From: Taibaiella sp.
GTDB lineage: Bacteria; Bacteroidota; Bacteroidia; Chitinophagales; Chitinophagaceae
DNA length: 6,010 bases
Assembly: GCA_019454705.1 (NCBI GenBank)
Contig: JACFNS010000169.1
Location: 1-6,010 of the forward strand
Reading direction: 5' to 3'
In this document: one piece after another, positions 1 to 5,806 of the stretch
Position numbering within the stretch: the stretch's first letter is position 1
How the letters are laid out: every line of letters begins with the position of its first letter
Notes under the pieces: generated by a model
Database searches by the model: none
What the model saw: only the letters and a program-made list of their open reading frames with translations
What the model was told of the DNA's origin: nothing
Program-made: the position numbers and the translations under genes

Positions 1-432
1 CGCACCAAGCAGTTCCTGAGCCTGTGCGGCGAGCACCTGAGCATAGACAATATGAACAAGGCCATAGAAATAGTGGCGCGCGAGCTGAATATTGAAGTGA
101 ATGAATTTACCGTAGCAGGTTTTAAATACGAAAACCTGTTTGCACACCGCTGGTACATAGGCAGCGATGATAATGTGGACGCACAGACAGTAAAAGAACT
201 GCTGGACAAAACACTGAGCGAACTGAACGATGACTATGCGGTAGAACGCACATCGGCACTTAAAGAAGTGTTTGTAGAAATACTACCCAACGATACGTTT
301 TACGACTATATGCGCGCCATAGGCAAACATGGCGCCATGAATAAATTTCCGCGTGTTCTGAAAGGGGATGCCTATACCAAATGGGCCGACTGGCTGGAAG
401 CCAATAATGTGCAGTCGCTGGGCTCGGTATAA
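1..432 (+). CDS. GH3-family acyl-acid amido synthetase-like protein, C-terminal part (5' end outside window)
   Basis: The reading frame is open from base 1 and ends at TAA 430-432, giving the last 143 residues of a longer protein; bacterial GH3 proteins are usually about 500 residues. The ATG at 52 is internal, because the frame continues upstream with coding-like sequence (FLSLCGEHLSIDN) that belongs to the family. Recognisable C-terminal GH3 features are a GEHLS segment, FTVAGF, a LNDDYAVER stretch, then FYDYMRAIGKHGAMNKFPRV, which matches the family's 'G...N..K.PRV' ending. Plant GH3 enzymes adenylate a carboxylic acid such as jasmonate or auxin and couple it to an amino acid. The bacterial homologues are mostly uncharacterised, so the substrate here is unknown. 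The ATP-binding motifs lie outside the window. Family call is confident; biochemical role is inferred only from homology recalled from memory. Confidence 0.82.
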   Translation, partial: RTKQFLSLCGEHLSIDNMNKAIEIVARELNIEVNEFTVAGFKYENLFAHRWYIGSDDNVDAQTVKELLDKTLSELNDDYAVERTSALKEVFVEILPNDTFYDYMRAIGKHGAMNKFPRVLKGDAYTKWADWLEANNVQSLGSV

Positions 433-435
433 GCA

Positions 436-2601
436 TCAGGCGTCTTTCATATACTCATAATGCGCCTGCGCAATTTTTATTTCTTCGTAAGTATAATCTT
501 CAGGCAATAAATCTTTGATGGGTTTCATGGCATAGGTCTGCCCTGTTTGTTTTATCAATGCGGTAATGGCATCCAGCCTGTCTCGTTCAATCAGCTTTGA
601 CGCGTTTACCTGGCCATCGAGAATAAAAGGCACGAGGTGGCCAGCTACAGTGCCGGGCGAAAGGTTTCTCTTGTCGGCAATTTGTGCTATATCATAACCT
701 TCCTGCAATAATTCAAGACTGATGCGTTGCGTATTATTAATTAAAGGTTTTCTCTCCGTGGCTTTCCTTTCGCGTTTGGGCGAGCGAAGGTGAATGCGGC
801 TTTCAAGGTTATGCACCTGTGCATAAGTCTGCAACACCTGCATGAATGCGGGACCGTATTTACTCACCTTATAATCGCCAAAGCCGGATATGCGCCTCAG
901 GCCATCGGTGCCGAGGGGCAGATAGGTAGCCATGTCCAGCAGGGTATTGTCGCCAACTATAACATATGGCGGCACATTTTCCATCTCCGCTATTTCGCGG
1001 CGCTTGTCTTTCAGTTGCAGCAGCAAATCAGGGTAATGATGCAAAGCCTCCGACGATGCAGTAACAGGAGCTTTAGGCTTCTTCAGTGTCAGTTGCACTT
1101 TCATCTCACCCTTCAGTATACGGCGGCTGGTGTCATTCAGCTTCAATGAGGGGTAAGCACCATGCTCTACATCCACCAGTTTTTGCTGCACCATTTGTTT
1201 GATGATGGTTTTCCATTCATCGCGTTTCAGGTCGGCACCTACGCCAAAGGTTTTCAGCTCAGTATGTTCGGGTATAATTTTCGCACTACGCGAGCCACGC
1301 AGCAGGGCTATGATGTAATCTTCGCCAAATTTTTCTCCCGTACGTGTAACCGCTGATAATATTTTCTGCGCTTCGATGGTTGCTTCGCGATGCTCCAGGT
1401 TGCTGAGGCAGTAATCACAACTGCCGCAATAGTTTGGGAAATCTTCGCCAAAATACTGCAATATGTACTGCCGCCTGCAGCCTTCGTGCTCTGCAAAATC
1501 TTTCATTTGCAGCAGCTTCCTTTTCATCACGGCAGTTTGCTCCGCATTGTTCTCTACCATGATAAAGCGCATGAGTTTGCTGATGTCGCCCGAAGAATAG
1601 AACATAATCGCATCGCTGCGCAATCCGTCGCGTCCCGCCCTACCCGTTTCCTGGTAGTAGCTCTCCATGTTCTTGGGTACATCGTAGTGTATCACAAAAC
1701 GCACGTTGGACTTATCGATACCCATACCAAAGGCAATGGTGGCCACTATTATTTTTGTTTCGTCCTTCTGAAAAGACTCCTGTACGCGTGCGCGGTCATC
1801 GCTGCTGAGCCCTGCGTGGTAGTGTGCAGCTTTGTAACCCGTCTGCCTCAATTTATCGGCGATACTTTCAGTAGAGGCACGCGAAAGTGCATAAATGATA
1901 CCGCTGTCGCCCTGGTGTTCGTTGAGGTATTGCAGCAGCTGGTCGAATGCTTTGCGCTTGGGCTGTATATAATAATTGATATTCGCCCTGTTGAAGCTGG
2001 ATATATATACCGAGGGATTGCGGAGTTGTAATTTCTCAACAATATCCTTTTGCGTAATGGTATCGGCGCTGGCAGTGAGTGCGATAACAGGTGTAGCAGG
2101 GAAGTATTGTTTTAAGGCCGCCAATTGTAAATATTCGGGGCGGAAATCGTGCCCCCATTGCGATATACAGTGCGCTTCGTCAATAGCGAATAAGGAGCAG
2201 GGCAATGTAGTGAGGAAATTGACAAACTGCATACCGTTGCTGAACAAACGCTCTGGTGCGAGGTAGAGTAATTTTATTTCGCCATTGCGAGTGGCGTTGA
2301 TGATATTATTCTGTTCAGTATTGCTGAGTGTTGAATTGAGAAATGCCGCCCTGATACCGTTAGCCTGCAAAGCATCCACCTGGTCTTTCATCAATGCTAT
2401 AAGTGGTGATATAACAATTGTTAACCCATCGAGCAACATAGCGGGCAACTGGTAGCAGACAGATTTACCCCCGCCTGTGGGCATAATAGCCAGTACATCT
2501 TTGCCATTGAGCACAGATTCGATAATGGGTTGCTGGTTGAGGCGAAACTCGTCGTAACCGAAAAAATGCTTGAGCGCCTTATGTATTGGATATTGTTTCA
2601 T
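436..2601 (-). CDS. recQ: ATP-dependent DNA helicase RecQ
   Basis: A 721-residue superfamily 2 helicase that unwinds DNA 3' to 5' in recombination and repair. Visible motifs in order: motif 0 with FGYDEFRLNQQ (about 14-24), Walker A MPTGGGKS (40-47), motif Ia ISPLIALMKDQV (64-75), Walker B DEAH (141-144) followed by the RecQ aromatic-rich loop CISQWGHDFRPEY (145-157), motif III LTASAD (175-180), motif V around 288-296, and motif VI QETGRAGRDG (317-326) with the arginine finger. The RecQ zinc-binding cysteines are C375, C392, C395 and C398. A winged-helix RQC region (about 400-500) and an HRDC domain (about 522-595) follow. Residues about 625-720 form an extra helix-turn-helix tail (AQIADKRNLSPGTVAGHL), common in Bacteroidota RecQ and absent from the roughly 610-residue E. 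coli protein. All key residues are intact. No clear Shine-Dalgarno precedes the ATG. A TATCTTTA box on the minus strand (2615-2622) resembles the -7 promoter element, with no good -33 partner. Confidence 0.97.
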   Translation of the reverse strand: MKQYPIHKALKHFFGYDEFRLNQQPIIESVLNGKDVLAIMPTGGGKSVCYQLPAMLLDGLTIVISPLIALMKDQVDALQANGIRAAFLNSTLSNTEQNNIINATRNGEIKLLYLAPERLFSNGMQFVNFLTTLPCSLFAIDEAHCISQWGHDFRPEYLQLAALKQYFPATPVIALTASADTITQKDIVEKLQLRNPSVYISSFNRANINYYIQPKRKAFDQLLQYLNEHQGDSGIIYALSRASTESIADKLRQTGYKAAHYHAGLSSDDRARVQESFQKDETKIIVATIAFGMGIDKSNVRFVIHYDVPKNMESYYQETGRAGRDGLRSDAIMFYSSGDISKLMRFIMVENNAEQTAVMKRKLLQMKDFAEHEGCRRQYILQYFGEDFPNYCGSCDYCLSNLEHREATIEAQKILSAVTRTGEKFGEDYIIALLRGSRSAKIIPEHTELKTFGVGADLKRDEWKTIIKQMVQQKLVDVEHGAYPSLKLNDTSRRILKGEMKVQLTLKKPKAPVTASSEALHHYPDLLLQLKDKRREIAEMENVPPYVIVGDNTLLDMATYLPLGTDGLRRISGFGDYKVSKYGPAFMQVLQTYAQVHNLESRIHLRSPKRERKATERKPLINNTQRISLELLQEGYDIAQIADKRNLSPGTVAGHLVPFILDGQVNASKLIERDRLDAITALIKQTGQTYAMKPIKDLLPEDYTYEEIKIAQAHYEYMKDA

Positions 2602-2659
2602 GAGCGGGTAAAACTAAAGATATTTTATGCTACGACAATAAACGTGCATAACATTAGCA

Positions 2660-3487
2660 CTAATAAAAAATATCAGCGGGTAATTCACCAATTATCCCCG
2701 CATCCAGCGCTTTGGCGAACATAGTTTCCACAGCCTTGATGCCTGTTGCGCCCAGGTCGGTAGTGTATTCATTTACATATAGTTCTATATGTTGGCGCAT
2801 TACCTGCTCGTCCATTTCCTGCGCATGGCAGGTTATAAAATCAGACAACTGGGGGTAATGTTTCCAGCCGTATAGCACACTTTCTTTTATCACAGTATCA
2901 ATCTTTGCCAGCAGCTTATCATCGAAACTTCGGCGCGCCACGATGCCCCCAAGAGGTATAGCCGCCTGTACGTTCTGCTCCCACCAATCGCCAAGGTCGA
3001 GTAATTTGCTGAGGCCTTTTGCCTGGTAGGTAAACCTGTTTTCGTGTATAATCAACCCGGCATCTACCTCACCACTCAGCACCGCGTCTTCAATCTCGTT
3101 GAATACATATACCTTTTTATTCTTAACCCCAGGCAATGCCAGCGAAAGCAGCAGGTTGGCAGTAGTATTTTCTCCCGGTATGGCTACACGCAGGTTCTCC
3201 AGGTCTGACAATACCATAGGATACCGGGCGATGAGCAGGGGGCCTACCCCTTTGCCCAGTGCGCTGCCTGCGTTCAGCAGGGCATATTTATCGGCCGTAT
3301 GTAGGTAGCTGTTGTAGCTAAGCTTGGTTATATCCAGTTTCTCTTCGAATGCCCATTTATTCAATGTCTCCACATCTTCCAACACATAATCGAATACCAG
3401 GCCACGAGTATTGATTTTGCCGTTGACCATCGCGTCAAAAACAAAAGTATCGTTGGGGCATGGACTGAAGCCTAAAGTGAGTTTCAT
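2660..3487 (-). CDS. mqnD: 1,4-dihydroxy-6-naphthoate synthase MqnD (menaquinone via futalosine)
   Basis: A 275-residue protein of the usual MqnD length. It converts cyclic dehypoxanthine futalosine to 1,4-dihydroxy-6-naphthoate in the futalosine branch of menaquinone synthesis, in the cytoplasm. The fold is that of a periplasmic-binding protein, but no signal peptide is present. Diagnostic motifs are the N-terminal SPCPNDTFVFDA (8-19), SYNSY (57-61), GSALGKGVGPLL (74-85), PGENTTANLLL (104-114), and GLIIHENRFTY (144-154). H148 in that last motif matches the histidine considered catalytic in the family. No other mqn gene is in the window, so the rest of the pathway must lie elsewhere. The stop is 58 bp upstream of recQ on the same strand, so read-through into recQ is possible. 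The ATG at 3485-3487 places the family's N-terminal motif at the usual position and lies just downstream of a TAAATTTG promoter box. Confidence 0.95.
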   Translation of the reverse strand: MKLTLGFSPCPNDTFVFDAMVNGKINTRGLVFDYVLEDVETLNKWAFEEKLDITKLSYNSYLHTADKYALLNAGSALGKGVGPLLIARYPMVLSDLENLRVAIPGENTTANLLLSLALPGVKNKKVYVFNEIEDAVLSGEVDAGLIIHENRFTYQAKGLSKLLDLGDWWEQNVQAAIPLGGIVARRSFDDKLLAKIDTVIKESVLYGWKHYPQLSDFITCHAQEMDEQVMRQHIELYVNEYTTDLGATGIKAVETMFAKALDAGIIGELPADIFY

Positions 3488-3496
3488 ACTATTTTA

Positions 3497-3504
3497 CAAA
3501 TTTA
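3497..3504 (-). promoter_or_regulatory. Candidate -7 promoter box of mqnD
   Basis: Minus-strand TAAATTTG matches the Bacteroidota -7 consensus TAnnTTTG exactly. A TTCG (3524-3527, minus strand) sits 19 nt upstream, where the -33 TTTG element is expected, with one mismatch. Transcription would begin only a few bases before the mqnD ATG, so the mRNA would be nearly leaderless. That is a reason for caution. Confidence 0.45.
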
Positions 3505-3505
3505 C

Positions 3506-3545
3506 CAATGTTATCATTAAGCCCCGAATGGTTATGATAATATTG
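3506..3545. repeat. Imperfect inverted repeat in the mqnD / PagL-like divergent region, candidate operator
   Basis: CAATGTTATCAT (3506-3517) and ATGATAATATTG (3534-3545) are reverse complements with one mismatch in 12, separated by 16 bases. The symmetry continues outward: one base beyond each arm lies a -7-like box pointing away from the centre (TAAATTTG on the minus strand at 3497-3504, TATTTTCG on the plus strand at 3547-3554). Counting those, the arms agree at 16 of 21 positions. This fits either two sister promoters sharing sequence or a site for a dimeric regulator controlling both genes. The arrangement is seen directly; the function is inferred. Confidence 0.5.
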
Positions 3546-3546
3546 C

Positions 3547-3554
3547 TATTTTCG
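3547..3554 (+). promoter_or_regulatory. Candidate -7 box of the PagL-like gene, overlapping its ribosome binding site
   Basis: TATTTTCG differs from TAnnTTTG at one position and is placed symmetrically to the mqnD box. It runs directly into GGAG (3554-3557), a Shine-Dalgarno-like site 5 bases before the ATG at 3563. If this is the true -7 box, the transcript would start inside or after the GGAG, so the box and the ribosome site cannot both work as drawn. No -33 TTTG is visible at the right distance. Confidence 0.25.
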
Positions 3555-3562
3555 GAGCTTAT

Positions 3563-4678
3563 ATGTCCTTACGTGCTCTATTGTTGCTGGCTCTCTACCC
3601 CTTTGTATCACAGGCAAAAGGCGGCGATGCATTGGCTGGTTATGGCATAGAGGTGAACCCGGTATACGGCAAGGTGCTGAAGCATAATTATATTTTTCCG
3701 CCCGTACCGAAGCAGTCGTATGCTGTGGACATAGCCCTGCTGAAACAAACCGACGGCAGTAAGGAATGGCAGGTAAGGCGTAAATACCCGATGGTGGGCG
3801 TGGGAATTACTTATACAGATTACGGCATTGACTCGGTGTATGGCAAATGCATAGGCCTGTACCCCGTGTGGGAGTTTCCCATTATTCGTGGCGAAAAGCT
3901 GGAATGGACCTGCCGGTTTGGCTATGGCATAGGGTACGTCACCAAAAGGTTTGAGCGGCACCCGTCTTTCGACACCGTCAACAACCTGGTAGGCAGCCGG
4001 CTGAATAACTTTACTATGTTCACCACGCAGCTGAGGTATAAACTGAGCCATAACCTGCACCTGCATGCGGGATTCAATTTCAGCCATATATCCAATGGCT
4101 CATTCCGCCTGCCTAACCTGGGGGTAAATATGTATGGCGGGCATGTGGGTGTGCGGTATTTTCCCGTGACAGATAACCCTGACAGGATAGGAGCCACTCC
4201 CGGAAGGCTGCCTAACCGCTGGATGGTACAGGCAAGGATTGGTATGGGCATGACAGAATACAATAATGTGGACGGCCCCATGTACCCGGTATATGCTGCC
4301 ACACTATACGCCAGCAAGCGCTATGGCAGCAGGAATAAGATACTGGCCGGTATAGACTACAGCTATTTTACTGCGATGCACGCCTTTCTAAGATATAATG
4401 AAATAGAGGTGGGTAAAGAAGCATCACAATCGTGGGAGGGGGTGATATTTGCCGGGCATGAGTTTGTTATCGGCCGTGTGGGTGTAATCGCACAACTGGG
4501 GGTGCCTTTCAGGCATTCATATATCAATAAAGATAAGACCATCCAGAAACTGGGGTATGCATATTATATAATACAACAGGAAAAAGGGATATTAAAGGAA
4601 TTGACGCTAAACGGATTTATAAAATCGAACAACCTGGAGGCATCGCACCTGGAATTTGGCCTTGGCATGGGTATATAA
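3563..4678 (+). CDS. Acyloxyacyl hydrolase, PagL-like outer-membrane lipid A deacylase family
   Basis: A 371-residue protein with an N-terminal signal peptide (MSLRALLLLALYPFVSQA, predicted cleavage after residue 18). Alternating aromatic and hydrophobic strands then suggest an outer-membrane beta-barrel. The core resembles PagL, which removes the 3-O-linked acyl chain from lipid A. HISNGSFRLPNLGVN (175-189) aligns with the PagL active-site segment: H175 and S177 match the catalytic His and Ser, but the position of the catalytic Glu (14 residues after His) is N189. Classical PagL is about 150-170 residues; this long form with an extra C-terminal region is typical of Bacteroidota 'acyloxyacyl hydrolase' proteins. 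The start is supported by GGAG 5 bases upstream, the signal peptide, and the lack of another in-frame ATG. It is divergent from mqnD, and its stop is 64 bp before the MbnP-like gene. Substrate and activity are inferred. Confidence 0.8.
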   Translation: MSLRALLLLALYPFVSQAKGGDALAGYGIEVNPVYGKVLKHNYIFPPVPKQSYAVDIALLKQTDGSKEWQVRRKYPMVGVGITYTDYGIDSVYGKCIGLYPVWEFPIIRGEKLEWTCRFGYGIGYVTKRFERHPSFDTVNNLVGSRLNNFTMFTTQLRYKLSHNLHLHAGFNFSHISNGSFRLPNLGVNMYGGHVGVRYFPVTDNPDRIGATPGRLPNRWMVQARIGMGMTEYNNVDGPMYPVYAATLYASKRYGSRNKILAGIDYSYFTAMHAFLRYNEIEVGKEASQSWEGVIFAGHEFVIGRVGVIAQLGVPFRHSYINKDKTIQKLGYAYYIIQQEKGILKELTLNGFIKSNNLEASHLEFGLGMGI

Positions 4679-4742
4679 ACCCTGGTATTGCACTTTTTTA
4701 CAAAAATTATATAACTTACTGGTTCGATTTAAAGAACATAGT

Positions 4743-5534
4743 ATGAAACTTACATCAGCATCGGTGTTGTTAGCCGGCTTATTGGTTATATCGGCCTGTA
4801 AACGTGAGAAAGAGAACGTTTCGCCAGAAGGCGGTATGCCGGGCGGAAATCCCACAGCCACAAAGGGTAGTTTTGACGTACACTTCAATAACGTGGTAAG
4901 AGACCTGGACCTGGACCTGGGCAATGTATATTATACAACTGACGACGGTGATACTTACAGGATTACACACTTCAACTATTATATCAGCAATATCGCATTC
5001 AACGCTGCTGATGGCACTAGGTATAATGAGCCTGAAAGTTACCACCTGGTTAAGGAAGATGTCGCAGAGTCGCAACTTATCAGGGTAAACAATGTTCCTG
5101 CAGGCGAGTACAATTCTGTATCTTTCACTATCGGGGTTGATTTTTATAAGAATATAGACACTATACAGGTAGGCAACGATCTGGATACTGCCAATGGTAT
5201 GTATATGGGTGAGGGCAAAGGCTATATCATGGCAATGTTGGCAGGTTTCGCCCCCAGGTCGGCCAATGGTAAGCTGAAGTACCATATTGGTGGCTACCAG
5301 GGCATGTACAATACTATTAAAAACGTAACGCTGCAGTTCAATAAACCAATGTCTATTGACGGCAACAACCAGAATATATACATTAATGCAGATGTGGCTA
5401 AATGGTTTGACGGGCCTAACAAAATAGACTTCGGCGTGTTGCCCATGGTGGACACCATAGGGCCCGGCGCTAAAATGATAGCTGATAACTATGCGCAGAT
5501 GTTCTCTATAGCCGAGCATAGCATACAGCAGTAA
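4743..5534 (+). CDS. MbnP-family lipoprotein
   Basis: A 263-residue predicted lipoprotein. The signal peptide MKLTSASVLLAGLLVISAC ends in a lipobox with the lipidated Cys at 19. A Ser/Pro/Gly-rich linker (about 25-42) precedes the domain. Features recalled for Bacteroidota MbnP-family proteins are FDVHFNN near the start of the domain, ITHFNYYISNI, a DG turn followed by SYHLV, the GEYNSVSFTIGVD segment, NGMYMGEGKGYI (151-162) and FDGPNKIDF near the C-terminus. MbnP from methanobactin operons binds copper through a tryptophan converted to kynurenine by the dihaem enzyme MbnH. No MbnH or TonB receptor lies beside this gene, and the only Trp in the protein is W221. An in-frame ATG at 4656 was rejected because it overlaps the upstream gene and hides the signal peptide. 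No strong Shine-Dalgarno is present. The gene may be co-transcribed with the PagL-like gene and ends before a strong terminator. Confidence 0.72.
   Translation: MKLTSASVLLAGLLVISACKREKENVSPEGGMPGGNPTATKGSFDVHFNNVVRDLDLDLGNVYYTTDDGDTYRITHFNYYISNIAFNAADGTRYNEPESYHLVKEDVAESQLIRVNNVPAGEYNSVSFTIGVDFYKNIDTIQVGNDLDTANGMYMGEGKGYIMAMLAGFAPRSANGKLKYHIGGYQGMYNTIKNVTLQFNKPMSIDGNNQNIYINADVAKWFDGPNKIDFGVLPMVDTIGPGAKMIADNYAQMFSIAEHSIQQ
4902..4919 (+). repeat. Three tandem copies of GACCTG inside the MbnP-like gene
   Basis: The hexamer GACCTG occurs three times head to tail and encodes the Asp-Leu repeats of RDLDLDLGN near the start of the mature domain. Copy-number change would add or remove two residues without breaking the frame. 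Confidence 0.7.
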
Positions 5535-5557
5535 ACAAAGATTATTAATTATTTTTT

Positions 5558-5578
5558 AATGCCTATATGGCAGGCATT
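5558..5578 (+). repeat. Short hairpin just before the main terminator
   Basis: AATGCC (5558-5563) and GGCATT (5573-5578) form a 6-bp stem with a 9-base loop. A nested TGCC/GGCA pairing is an alternative. It follows the MbnP-like stop by 23 bases and stands directly before the long terminator stem. It could protect the mRNA 3' end, but no T-run follows it. Confidence 0.35.
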
Positions 5579-5579
5579 T

Positions 5580-5622
5580 AAGGGTTATTATATTGTTACC
5601 AATATAATAACCCTTGCTTTTT
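5580..5622 (+). terminator. Strong rho-independent terminator after the MbnP-like gene
   Basis: AAGGGTTATTATATTG (5580-5595) and CAATATAATAACCCTT (5600-5615) are perfect reverse complements, giving a 16-bp stem with a TTAC loop. GC and five T's (5618-5622) follow, then more AT-rich sequence. The stem is longer than in most intrinsic terminators. The T-run lies on the plus-strand side only, so it acts for the rightward genes. It marks the likely 3' end of the PagL-like/MbnP-like transcript. Confidence 0.9.
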
Positions 5623-5806
5623 AAATTTTAAATGCCAATCTTGTATCTCCATTTTTCTATACAGTTTTATAACTGTATCTCATTTTTTTCAGCATCAAAT
5701 AAGGGAGGAGTTATTGAAGTATTATTTGTTACCTATTGGTACAGATAACAAACATAGTATTTATTAATTTTATTGAATATTTATTTAATTTTTAAAACAC
5801 CCTTTT
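5623..5806 (+). other. AT-rich structured intergenic leader before the last gene
   Basis: No conventional gene is seen here. The stretch holds a perfect 8-bp hairpin, ATACAGTT (5659-5666) with AACTGTAT (5671-5678) and a TTAT loop, followed by T7 at 5683-5689. An imperfect direct repeat flanks that hairpin (TGTATCTCCATTTTTC at 5642-5657 and TGTATCTC plus ATTTTTTTC at 5674-5690). An SD-like AAGGGAGGAG lies at 5701-5710, and a second inverted repeat, TTTGTTA (5725-5731) with TAACAAA (5746-5752), follows. The last 50 bases before the ATG are almost pure A and T. The promoter of the next gene is probably here, but no box stands out: TAATTTTT at 5786-5793 misses the -7 consensus at one base, without a well-spaced -33 element. 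Confidence 0.5.
5659..5689 (+). terminator. Possible second terminator or attenuator hairpin
   Basis: A perfect 8-bp stem with a 4-base loop (5659-5678) is followed 4 bases later by seven T's. The stem has only two G-C pairs, so it is weak. It may back up the strong terminator upstream, or act as an attenuator if the last gene is transcribed from further upstream. Confidence 0.35.

Noticed and set aside
1390..2031. 213-codon open frame on the plus strand opposite recQ
   Set aside because: It lies wholly antisense to a helicase with all motifs intact; its product is rich in Cys, His and Val with no recognisable domain.
3497..3554. Inverted repeat as the ends of a small mobile element
   Set aside because: There is no cargo between the arms, no flanking target duplication is visible, and the repeat fits exactly between two divergent genes, so a regulatory role is simpler.
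3411..3650. 79-codon plus-strand frame spanning the mqnD start and the divergent region
   Set aside because: It overlaps mqnD antisense and the PagL-like start in another frame, with no ribosome site or recognisable product.
3608..4087. Minus-strand open frames opposite the PagL-like gene (also 3922-4317)
   Set aside because: They are antisense to a gene with a signal peptide, a Shine-Dalgarno and an active-site motif, and show no domain features.
4669..4699. GGGT-ATATAA-ACCC hairpin with a later T6, as a terminator of the PagL-like gene
   Set aside because: The stem is only 4 bp and the T-run begins 11 bases after it, so it is unlikely to terminate transcription.
4656..4742. Upstream ATG that would extend the MbnP-like gene by 29 residues
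   Set aside because: The extension overlaps the preceding gene and would bury the lipoprotein signal peptide that starts cleanly at 4743.
4779..5519. 246-codon open frame on the minus strand opposite the MbnP-like gene
   Set aside because: The plus-strand protein has a lipoprotein signal and family motifs, while the antisense product has none. It is read as a shadow.
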